Assembly: GCF_000315625.1 (NCBI RefSeq) | Contig: NW_005434585.1 | Coordinates: forward strand, 274,113 to 300,316 | Length of the DNA stretch: 26,204 nucleotides | Reading direction: 5' to 3' | From: Guillardia theta CCMP2712 | Taxonomy: Eukaryota; Cryptophyceae; Pyrenomonadales; Geminigeraceae | Shown here: piece by piece, positions 17,830 to 26,204 of the stretch | How the letters are laid out: the number at the start of each line of letters is the position of its first letter | Numbering within the stretch: position 1 is the first letter of the stretch | The notes under the pieces: model-generated | The model's database searches: none | What the model was told of the DNA's origin: nothing | What the model saw: the letters and a program-made list of their open reading frames with translations, nothing else | Position numbers and translations under genes: made by a program

Positions 17830-20154
17830 TTTTCAGACAAGCTGGCAAAGAGTCACCGACGGAGAAGAAGCACAAGGCGACGAGGGAGAGGAAACGTCAA
17901 TGGAACGAGCTAGAGAGAGGAGCCCAGGTAAGATGATGGCGTATACATGCTCAAAAAATATCATCATACTCCATACAAGAGTCAAGAATATATCGACTTA
18001 GATAGATGTCACTTAGAATTCAGACTCACGAATACAATCGTTGCATTACCTCCTCATTCAAATCCTTTCCCCCAACTCCCCTCCCCTCTCACCCCCTGCT
18101 TTCTCACACTCTACCCTGTAGTTCCAAGTCTTTCTTTCTCATTTTCTCCATCTCTCTTCTGTTCCTCCTCTCTCTTCTGTTCCTCCTCTCTCTTCTGTTC
18201 CTCCTCTCTCTTCTCTCCCTCCTCTCCCTTCTCTTCCTCCTCTCTTGCCCCTCTCCCGCTTGTATCCTCGTCTGCCGTTCAAGCTACCTCGTTTCAAAAA
18301 ACTTTGTTACACGCCTCGGTAGGGTATGAGGGTGCAACCCTACTATTAGTAGGACCCTACCCTCTTTCTCAAAACAGCCATTGTTGTACCCTACCCTCTA
18401 TTTTCAGACCAAATGGCATAAAATGACCCCTGGGTAACCACCCCTCCTACCACCCTGCTGTAGGAAACCGAGAAGGAAAAGTTCCAGCAAAGCGGACGAT
18501 GGCTGGTTGGCTCGAAGGAGCGACAACGACAACGAGAAGAAACATGGGGCATGGCAGAGCTCAAGCTACCTATGACAGCATGCGAAAAACGTAGAAGTGC
18601 AACATCAGTCCGGTTGTGCGTGTGAGAGTTGGTTCATGCGGTATCATGGAGTGATTCAAAGAGAGAGTTAGAAGAACTTGTCTCCGAACCTGAGTTGAAA
18701 AAGTCCAGGACGACAAGAGAACATCCATCCGGGATCTGATGAGATGATGGGGCTACGAATCTAATCAAGATCAGCAGGAGAACGCGAACACGGTTATCAA
18801 GGTCATGAGAGTCAGCAGAGTCACGAAGATGGTCGTCAGAACAGCAATATACAAGAGTAGCATGCAGACACGTCATAATACCAGGCAAAGAGGGGAACTC
18901 TGTCGTGTTGAGCTCTGCAGAGCTACTTTTGTGCCTTACAAGCATGCTACAGATACAAAAATGAAGCTCTTGAAGCGAAAGTCACGCAATCAGGTAGTAT
19001 ATTGAATTCCCTCTCCCACGTCTCATCCCACCAATTTCTCCTCCCCCTCCTTCCCTTTCTCTGCTAATTCCCACCCCCCCTCCTCAAACTCTGCATATTC
19101 AATCGCTCAAATCTACCCCCTATTCCGAGGTCCAGTCGTGATGACCTTGGTCGTCAGCATGTCAGAAAGGTCTTTTCTCTCCCTCCCTCCCTCCCTCCCT
19201 CCCTCACTTCCTCACTCTATTTACACCTGCCTCGACTAACAGGTTTGGTTTCCTCAGTTAAGTTCCAGCAAAGACAACTTGGCCTTTGCTTCGCCCTCTC
19301 AGGGGGAGGGAAGGAGGAGGACGAGAAGGAAAGGACCACCTACTCAATTGGGTATGGCCGGACAATTGAAACTGGCCTTTGTGTGCTGCTTGAAATGTCT
19401 TGATGTTAGTTGCTCTGTCAGCCGACAGCATTGCTCTGTAAGAGTTCATCGTTTTGCATCCAACGCATACACCAGGTCAGGTCCGATTGCTCAACGTGGC
19501 TCCAGGGCAGTCGATCGACTGCATACCGACCACACTGTCGAGCGCTGTCAACGAACTTAAGCATCATCACTGTGAAACAATATTCGGGCAACCGCGTCGC
19601 CGCCCACATAGAAAGCAGCTCGTTCAGTGCCTTGATCACTCCGAGCTTAGTAAGTTGACGATTGCCCGACCTAGACTTTCTTCTTGCATCTCTGTCGTTG
19701 AAATGGAAGCACTCGGATCGTTGAATTCCATTACCGCACCTGGTCCAGTCCGTACTGTATCCGGACTGTATCCGACATTCATAGTCAGTGACTGTGACCA
19801 CGATCAGCCCTTTTTGGCAATTATGCTCACATGCAGCTGAGAAAGATCACAATCGAGACCTTTCTTATGTCACTCACGATGTCACAAGTCAAAGTGAAGT
19901 TACCGATCAGTGCACATGTCCACATCTCCCACAGTTACGTTGCACACGGCGTTTGTAATGGCAGAAAGAAAATACAAAGTAAGGATTTGACCTTGGCATT
20001 TATTGAAGTCACTAAGAGATTTTAGCGACGAGACAGCAGAAGACAAGCAACTTCATGGCTGCGAAGCTACAATTTTTTTCAAATGTCCCACCTCGACTCT
20101 TTGACTTGGTGTAGAATTATAATACAATGCAAATGAGAAAGTTAGCTTTCTCTC
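17830..20154. other. Long stretch without a supported gene
   Basis: 17930-18300 holds pyrimidine tracts, including a TCTCTTCTGTTCCTCC unit repeated three times near 18150-18212. 18318-18420 has GTAGGGT and ACCCTAC words facing each other. Possible small coding pieces exist: 18465-18624 on +, 18634-18945 on - (103 codons), and 19454-19840 on + (128 codons). None has a recognisable domain, and opposite-strand frames overlap them. 19180-19204 is a CCCT run. I see no RNA gene. Confidence 0.5.
18318..18420. repeat. GTAGGGT / ACCCTAC inverted words
   Basis: GTAGGGT at about 18319 is answered by ACCCTAC around 18337 and twice more before 18400, around AACCCTACTATTAGTAGGACCC, which can fold back on itself. 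The words resemble the G-rich stretches beside the RWP-RK genes. Confidence 0.5.
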
Positions 20155-20631
20155 TTATGAATAAAGGCTGTTCTCCAAATACTCGAGGGCTTCTTGGAAG
20201 AGCGAAGCGGATCCAATAGCAAGGTAGTAGCGGCTCGAAACGCCTTGGTCATGGTTGGAATCGGACTCTTCATCACTAGTGGTAGAGTTCTCTGAGTTCT
20301 CTGCCATGGTGTCGTCACTCGCTTCAGGCTTGGAAGATCTCTTTTTGCCTTTCCCACATCTCTTCCTGGAGTATGGCCAACGAGGCAGGCCTATCCTCCT
20401 GCAACCGCTCTTCAAGGCCGTGAGCGAAATCCCAAGATGTTTGGCCACTTCAGATTGCCTCATGTGGAAGAAAGTAGATACGAATTCCATGGTGAGAGTG
20501 ACTTCGTCGTTCAACTTGTCATCCCCGCCGCGTTTCTTGCGAGGGATCACTTGTACAATCGGAACTCTTTCACTGACACGGGATGGTGTGCTGCTAGAAT
20601 GCTCCACTGAATTGAAATACATGCTCGCCAT
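20155..20631 (-). CDS. RWP-RK domain protein, third gene
   Basis: 158 aa from the ATG at 20631; an in-frame ATG at 20703 would add 24 hydrophobic residues that look non-native. The RWP-RK domain lies at about residues 46-92: HLGISLTALKSGCRRIGLPR then WPYSRK. This is close to copies 1 and 2 in the recognition region but different elsewhere. Basic clusters IPRKKRGG and KRCGKGKKR could be nuclear-localisation signals. The C-terminal half is Ser/Asp/Glu-rich and ends ALEYLENSLYS. As in copy 2, the 5' side on the + strand leads into G-rich stretches and then a GC island, so three RWP-RK genes share one kind of setting. It is probably a DNA-binding regulator; targets are unknown. Confidence 0.85.
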   Translation of the reverse strand: MASMYFNSVEHSSSTPSRVSERVPIVQVIPRKKRGGDDKLNDEVTLTMEFVSTFFHMRQSEVAKHLGISLTALKSGCRRIGLPRWPYSRKRCGKGKKRSSKPEASDDTMAENSENSTTSDEESDSNHDQGVSSRYYLAIGSASLFQEALEYLENSLYS

Positions 20632-21439
20632 ATGTAACAAGTGCAGAACAGGCTTGACTAGAAGAAAATCAAAAAGATTGAGAAGAAGCTTCGTGAATCG
20701 CAAGTCGAGTTGTGGGCGCGATAGAGGAGGCAGAGGTGGAGGGGGTTTTTAGGGAGCGAGGTGCGCTAAGAAGTCGAGGGGAGAGGAGGATAAAAGTGGG
20801 GGAGAAGCCTAGAACAGGGATTCTCTAGTAAAGGGCTATTGAGACGGATGTCAGGGTGGGGTACTACGATAACCCCATTTATCCCTGCAAACTGGATCTA
20901 TTAGGGGTGGGTAGTGATTCGACTGTTTCAGAATTCTAGTGGTGGGTCAGTAGTGAGAGCCTTCTTGGAGTCGGAGTGAAAGTGTGGTAGTAAAAAATTG
21001 GGCTTGTTGGGGGGTACGCCTAAAGGGGCAAGAGGGGGGTAGTGAGAAAGGTCGGTGCAGGTTTCAAGTATCACGGACTCCACCCTGTCTCTCCAGTGAC
21101 CTCATGTCCTCGTGACTCCTGTAAGGCCCCCACCAACCTCTTAACCCCTTCAGGATCAGCTAAAATTGAAGTTTTAAAGGACTGAACTATTCCCGTAAGG
21201 GTCGAAGGAGGTAGATACGTACGTCCTCGTGATTTCAGTTATGATGCTCCTGAAAAAGAGCGATAATACATCGTTCCGGGTCTTGGGTAGCTCAAACGTT
21301 GAGATCTAAGAAGCCAGAACGACCCTATAAAATTCGACGCGTAACTGCGCCCATGTGACCGACGGGCATCGCAAGTTTGACGAGTTGCGGTACTGTTCCT
21401 TGACGGTTTCATAACCGTTATCATTCGATAAAATCAATT

Positions 21440-22240
21440 GCCCTTGCGGAGGTCAACTCGTGACAGCTCCAACGTGGGGAGGATATCAACCGTGACCATT
21501 CCCCCACTGCCCTGTCCTTACAGCCTCCACGCGGCGTACCGTGCCGTGACGACGGTGCCCGGCCATGACATCGGACGCGGCCGCTCTCCGGAAACTCGGG
21601 AATTGAAAGAGTCGCAACCGTCGAGCCCGGCGGCCTCGGAGGCTCATCAGGCCCTGAACCCTGAGGCCGAGTCCGGGGCGGCCGGACCCGGACTGACACG
21701 GTCCCGGAGCCTGAGTCCGGGCCGCCGGGCCGCCGGGCCGGGCAGCGGCGCTGCACGGTGCCAGGAACTCCGAGTCCGACGGTCTGATCGGACCGTTTCA
21801 GCCCTCAGGCCCTAGCCGACGGTCCGGCTTGCTAAGGTCCCCAGGCTCATGTCTGGACTCCGGGAGGCTTGGGTTTCACATCCTGAGCGTACAGTCTATT
21901 TCTCATGTGCTCCTCAATTCTGGTTTTGTGCGTCCGATCTTGCCAACGGTTACCATGACGGACCGTCGGTGGCAACTAAGGTACGGTCGATGTGATATCT
22001 CCGACGGTAGTGCGTGAGTACAAGCCTGAGTCTAACAAAGTACAAGTCAAAGCCAAACTTCTCACGATTCCGTCAGGCCCGGCGGGCCCGGGCGGTGTGA
22101 ACCGGAACGGCGTGCTGCCGGGCCCGGGACCGCCGGCACTGTCCGCCGCCCGGACTGTATCGGACGGTCCGATCCGACGCCGGTCAGCGGCACTCGGAAG
22201 GCCCCGGCACGTCGGGCCAGCCACTCCGATTCAGTGACCC
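21440..22240. repeat. CpG-rich, palindrome-dense island
   Basis: About 0.8 kb with the same words as 7320-8420 (CGGACGGTCC, CACTCGGAAGG, GGCCGGGC, CCCGGGAC). CACTCGGAAGG occurs at about 22192 here and about 8392 there. No long exact repeat is visible by eye, so the relation is one of word content. Confidence 0.6.
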
Positions 22241-22396
22241 CGGCGGCAATTGACAGACGGCAATGATAGTTGGTTTTTTTATTCGAGAAGCACGAGAGGG
22301 AGAGGTGCAAACTGAAGGGGTGGGGGTCCTCAAGAATATGTTTTGTACCCCATTCAATCAACTTATAATAACCCCTCCATTATCGATTTATTTGTC

Positions 22397-22424
22397 TAGG
22401 GGTGGTGAACCCCGACCACCCCTA
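22397..22424. repeat. 10-bp hairpin in the G-rich flank
   Basis: TAGGGGTGGT and ACCACCCCTA are perfect inverted repeats separated by 8 bases (GAACCCCG). Just downstream, GCTCATATTCCACC occurs twice in a row (about 22437-22466). Confidence 0.85.
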
Positions 22425-23109
22425 CCATATCACGTGCTCATATTCCACCATGCTCATATTCCACCCACCATGGTCGTGGTGCAAGATTTTGTGGGAAAAG
22501 AGCGGTAGGGGTCATGACCCACTTCCAGTTCACCCTGTCTGCCCTTCGCGAAGAATTCAGCAATAGCTCCAGACTACCCCCTTGTTTCATCCACCCACCC
22601 CTACATCTTTCTAGTTTTGAGATCCTTATTGATTATCTATTTGGCTGAATTAGGAAATCTCACCTATATACCCCCAAAGTGTCCTCTACACCCCTCTTCG
22701 AGTACCCACCCACCAAATTGACAAACCCACCCCTCCTATTTCAATTCATTTTCAAAGTTCCATTTCCCGCCCTCGAGTACCCCCACCCCACCGTCTCACC
22801 ACCCCAGGTTTTCTCTGCCTGCTCAACTGAAGAACACACGACCCCATCCTACCTCTCTGAATCTTTTTCTACCCCTACTGTTCTCTCCAGGACCCGTACA
22901 TCCAATAATTTCACCCCTTATTATAGGTAAACTTTATGTTTAAAAAGGGGTGGGTACTGGAACATATATTTCAGTGGACCAACATCACACCCCCGTGACC
23001 AAGGAGTACCCCACCACCACAACTACTACCCGTACTTCGAAGACTCAGCAACGACCCCCACCCACCCCTCACAGCACGCTGCGCCGCGATAGTCAGAAGA
23101 GCGGCTGCG

Positions 23110-24685
23110 ATGGCGGACGGGGAAAGGGAGGAGGAGCATGATGGGCCTGAGGAAGACGTCGAGGCAGAGGCACAAGTAGACTTCAAGCCTCTCATCGAGG
23201 TAAGAGCTCTGACCTGCTGGTTGACGGGCGGGAGGGCGGGAGGGCTGGAAGGAGAAGGTTGTGAAGGAAGCGGTAGAAAGAGGGTTCTTGTGTAGGATCC
23301 CGTTCGTAGAGGGTTCACAATGCAGAGAGGGTGTTGGAATGCGTGTTTGGTAAAGGTTCGGATGACTAGTACGAGGTGAGAGGACTTGAAATGTTTGTTA
23401 GCGCACGAGAGGAGCAGAGAAAACGTGGAAAGAGACAGGTGTCAGTTCGAGTTGCAGCCAAGAGGATCACGAGAAGCGATCGAGTGAATGTGTTTCGATG
23501 GGAGTGTTGGTGCGAAGAGACATGCAATGTCTTCAGGACTTTCTGTATAGCGATCCACACAATGGTGTGCGAAGGGAGCATGGCTTGTGCCTTGAGTTGT
23601 TCGGTTGGTACAAAAGTTCATGCTTGGGTTCGAATCGCTGAGGGCTTGCGTGTTCAAGAGCGATACGCTCAACTATTTAATTGTTGTCTTCTGGGACTCT
23701 CAGTGTTCCTTCCATGTGCAGCAAGAACAAATGTAGACAGCTGAGGGATGTTTGGTGGGATCGAACTTGTTTGTATGTTATTTCTTCGAGGAGCTCTTGG
23801 TTAATCGATCGCTCCTTGTTTCTGTCCCATCACATGTTCGCTGCAACTGCTGAAATTCTCGATCTTGTCTGTTCAAACGTTGACTGTCCCTGATGTCCAG
23901 CTTCCCCCCGAAGTTCAGACCAAGACTGGAGAAGAAGAGGAAGATGTTATTTTCAAAATGTACACCCTCCTCTCATGGTAGATTTGCCGGGTTCCATTTC
24001 CTGATGCTCGTCTGCCAGGCGAACAAAGATGTTCCGCTTCAACGAACCAAGCAAGGAATGGAAGGAAAGGGGAACGGGCGATGTTCGCTTCTTGAAGCAC
24101 AAGGAGAGTGGGAAGGTGAGGATTGACGTCAAGGACGATGACTGGTTGACTGTAGCCTCAGATTCGTGTGCTCATGCGCGCTGAGAAGACTCTGCGAGTT
24201 AGGGCAAACCATCCCTGTGAGCCCTGAGACGTGAGTGGTGGAGAATTGACGAGCGTGCTCCCCAGTGTCCACCAACCTGGAGTTGAAACCTCATGCGGGA
24301 AGTGACAGGTGAGGTTCAGGAGGAGGAGGATGGAGGAGGAGGAGGAGGATGACGTGGCTTGTAGAGCCTTCACCTACTTCACCCCTGACTGGAGCGAAGA
24401 CCCTGAGACCGGAGTTGTGGAGCAGAAGAACGAGTTGTTTGCCTTCCGCTTCGCCAACGCTGAGAGTGAGCCAAATGCCTCCTCATGGTGTAAGCTGACC
24501 AGCAGCGGCAGGTGCAAACAAGTTCAAGGAAGCGTTCGAGAAGTGCAAGAAGGGCGATACAGCTGACATGACCGTGATCAAGCAGGACGCAGAGGATGCT
24601 GAGAAGGTGAATGGTGAAAGGGTTTGACAGGCAGGTTGACTGTTGCTGACAGGCTGCTGAGAAGAAAGAAGACAAGAAGGAATGA
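23110..24685 (+). CDS. RanBP1-like Ran-binding protein, 8 exons
   Basis: Exons 23110-23199, 23901-23959, 24019-24115, 24162-24216, 24266-24308, 24365-24465, 24512-24606 and 24653-24685 keep phase and give 190 aa, about RanBP1 length. After an acidic N-terminus the Ran-binding domain is clear: EEDVIFKM, then MFRFNEPSKEWKERGTGDVR, FLKHKESGKIRVLMRAEKTL, ANHPLSTNLELKPHAGSDR, and FAFRFANAE. It ends in a Lys/Glu-rich tail (AAEKKEDKKE). RanBP1 binds Ran-GTP in the cytoplasm and, with RanGAP, helps release exported cargo. The ATG at 23110 starts the acidic segment. Intron 1 is 701 nt, far longer than the other six (46-59 nt). The gene converges on the PDZ gene. Confidence 0.95.
23200..23900 (+). other. 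Long first intron of RanBP1
   Basis: 701 nt of mixed composition between GTAAGA and the acceptor TGTCCAG. A 122-codon open frame (23376-23744) has no recognisable domain. It is not microsatellite, unlike the long introns of the PC-esterase gene. I could not show a nested gene or RNA. Confidence 0.6.
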
Positions 24686-24806
24686 AAGATTGATAGTTGA
24701 TGTGTTAACTTTGCTTTGCATGAGGACATGGCTTGAATGCATTATTGATTTCCCATGTTCCCCACACAACAGTCCTCGCGATGATCGCGTCGCGCTTATC
24801 TTGGTT

Positions 24807-25473
24807 TCATCTGTCACCCTCGTTTGCCTTCTGGATCATCATGAGATTCGCGACCTGTCAGAGGGTCAGAGGAGGGACAGGAGGGAAATGTTGCGTCACA
24901 GGGGCGCGGACGATGCTCTTAGTGACCTGTGACCGTCAAGTTACACAAAACAGCGACCAACGGAGGGGGAAAGAATGAGAAGGATAGGAAGGAGCGATAG
25001 GAAGGGAAAGAGGAGGAGGACATACAAAGAGTTGCAAGGAGGGATGCAGGGCAACAGAGGAGGGACCTTCATGTCGTCTCGCAGGAAAGTCACATTCACG
25101 ATCGTTTCTTCCTCGCCAAGGAGGCAGGAGGAGACATGGCTGAGAGGACAGCGATAGACGACTGTATTGTCGACCTGGTACAGAACGTCCCCTGCTTGTA
25201 TGCCCCCAGTGACGGCCGCAGGACCTGTACAGACTTAGGCAAGGGAGGAAAGGGCAAAGGATGCGGGGGGCGCGAAGAGAGAGTGCGAGGGGAAAGGGGG
25301 AGAGGGAGGCTGAGAGGGGCAACGAACCTCCTGGGATCAAGGAGCTGACGAGGAGTGCACCGGTGCTGTCTGCTCGGAAGTTGACGCCAATGCCGCAGAG
25401 GTTCTTCTTGGTGAAGGAGAGAGTGTTGGTTCCGAGCTGCTGCTGGCTTGCAGGCTCTCGGTCCTTGTCGCTC
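24807..25473 (-). CDS. PDZ-domain protein, 5' incomplete
   Basis: Exons on the - strand: 25473-25328, 25224-25067 and probably 24854-24807 (ending ...QKANEGDR, stop TGA). Phases match at both introns. The exons read NLCGIGVNFRADSTGALLVS, then SLIPGGPAAVTGGIQAGDVL, YQVDNTVVYRCPLSHV and GEEETIVNVTFLRD. This is a complete PDZ fold, with the GIGV carboxylate-binding loop, the IPGGPA turn and the GIQAGDVL strand. PDZ domains bind C-terminal peptides or build scaffolds; the partner is unknown. Upstream exons are unresolved. 25820-25755 (LDIDVALTRMFGQQDEFAVEGQ) is a possible earlier exon, and another may lie near 25560. The start of the gene may be beyond the window. It faces RanBP1 tail to tail, about 120 bp apart. 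Confidence 0.75.
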
Positions 25474-25499
25474 CTGCAGTCACAGCAGAACATATTTGA

Positions 25500-26204
25500 G
25501 GGGGGAGGGCCGAGAAAGTTTGAGGATTGTGCGGCCTACGATGAGGTTCTTCTTGCCTGAGAAGTGTATTAGAGGGAGGAGGAGGAGGAGGAGGAGGAGG
25601 AGGAGGAGGAGAAAACAAGGAAGAGTTGGGGCAGAGATAGGATCGTAAAGGAAAAAAGGGAGAAGAATGGGGAGAAGAGAATTTCGAGCTTTCAGGGTGA
25701 AATGAAAGGAAGGAGCGAATACTTCATTTTACCTTCTCTGCAACTTTAGTTGACTTGTCCCTCTACTGCAAACTCATCCTGCTGTCCAAACATTCTCGTC
25801 AGAGCCACATCGATGTCCAGCTACATATCACGCGATCTGCTTCCCTACCCTTGTCCTCTACCCCCTCTTCAACACCCTCTTACATAATATCTCATGATGC
25901 AGACTGGCGTGTAGCAGGCAGGAACAAGAGTGAAGATCTCAAGGGGGTACGCTAGAATGTGCATGCGAATCATGAAGAGCAGAAAGGGCGGGAGGGGGAT
26001 GAGAGGACAAGGAGGATGGAGGAGGGGAGGAGGAGGAGGATATGAATGCTCTGAATGGTTCTCGTGGGGAGCAGGGAGGACAGGGAGAATGATATCGAAG
26101 GAAAGGGAGGATGATATCGAAGGGGCAGGAAGGGTGGAGGAGGAGGCAAAGAAAGAGAAAGACGCTTACGAGGGGGGGGGGGGGTGGGGGGGGGGCGAGT
26201 AGTT
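25500..26204. other. Right end: repeats and possible upstream exons of the PDZ gene
   Basis: 25572-25612 is a GGAGGA run (CTCCTC on the - strand), probably intronic to the PDZ gene. 25755-25820 is the possible exon described there. 25975-26204 is G/A-rich, with the word GGAGGATGATATCGAAGG partly duplicated near 26087-26121 and a G10 run near 26172. No other gene is supported. Confidence 0.5.

Larger units (their letters stand above)
20704..23109. other. Gene-free block: G-rich stretch, GC island, C-rich stretch
   Basis: 20830-21060 has GGGGTGGGTA-type words (TATTAGGGGTGGGTAGTGAT). 21060-21440 is mixed. 21440-22240 is a CpG-rich, palindrome-dense island (GGGCCGCC in tandem at about 21719-21740, CGGACGGTCCGATCCGAC near 22150). 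22260-23070 is rich in CCACCCC and ACCCCTA words. This order mirrors 7087-9085 next to RWP-RK copy 2. No domain is found in any frame, so no gene is supported. Confidence 0.6.

Noticed and set aside
17870-18624. Possible + strand spliced gene (17837-17929 joined to 18465-18624)
   Set aside because: Phases can be made to fit, but there is no start, no domain and no coding bias, and the neighbouring sequence is better explained by the CDCA3-like gene on the - strand.
19418-19840. Overlapping + and - strand frames of about 128 codons
   Set aside because: Neither shows a domain or splice support, and the sequence has duplicated words like CTGTATCCGGACTGTATCCG, typical of non-coding DNA here.
23625-23645. 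GGTTCGAATC resembling a tRNA T-loop
   Set aside because: The flanking bases do not pair as a T-stem, and no anticodon or D arm could be placed upstream.

Overview
This window looks like nuclear DNA from an intron-dense unicellular eukaryote, most likely an alga. It carries spliced genes for a Rab8-type GTPase, RanBP1, a GT41 O-glycosyltransferase, an IRE1-type luminal domain and RWP-RK regulators. Most introns are 39-126 nt GT-AG introns, and exon phases fit through whole genes. A cryptophyte such as Guillardia theta is my best guess, but only a guess. The 100-N run at 14314-14413 shows a draft scaffold.

Left part (1-5016, + strand): one gene of at least 17 exons for a PC-esterase/NXPE/TBL-like SGNH acylesterase. 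Its 5' end lies outside the window. Its introns are largely CTC/CTG or GAG microsatellite. Next (5017-9090) is a repeat-rich block centred on two RWP-RK genes in perfect inverted repeat (arms 5582-6146 and 6507-7071), flanked by CpG-rich palindrome-dense islands and G-rich GGGGTGGGTA-type stretches.

Middle (9967-17510): three + strand genes follow each other: Rab8 (9 exons, 209 aa), an IRE1-like luminal domain (6 exons, 413 aa, no membrane or kinase part visible) and, after the gap, a GT41 transferase (11 exons, 704 aa or more, including a 16-nt microexon). A short CDCA3-like gene converges on the GT41 gene from the - strand.

Right part (17830-26204): about 2.3 kb without a gene I can support, then a third RWP-RK gene (- strand) with a second GC island and G-rich stretches on its 5' side, then RanBP1 (+, 8 exons, 190 aa) converging on a PDZ-domain gene (-, incomplete).

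The housekeeping genes cover membrane traffic, nuclear transport, ER stress sensing and O-glycosylation and do not form an evident pathway. The most unusual part is the repeated association of RWP-RK genes with the same two kinds of non-coding sequence, together with the perfect palindromic gene pair.
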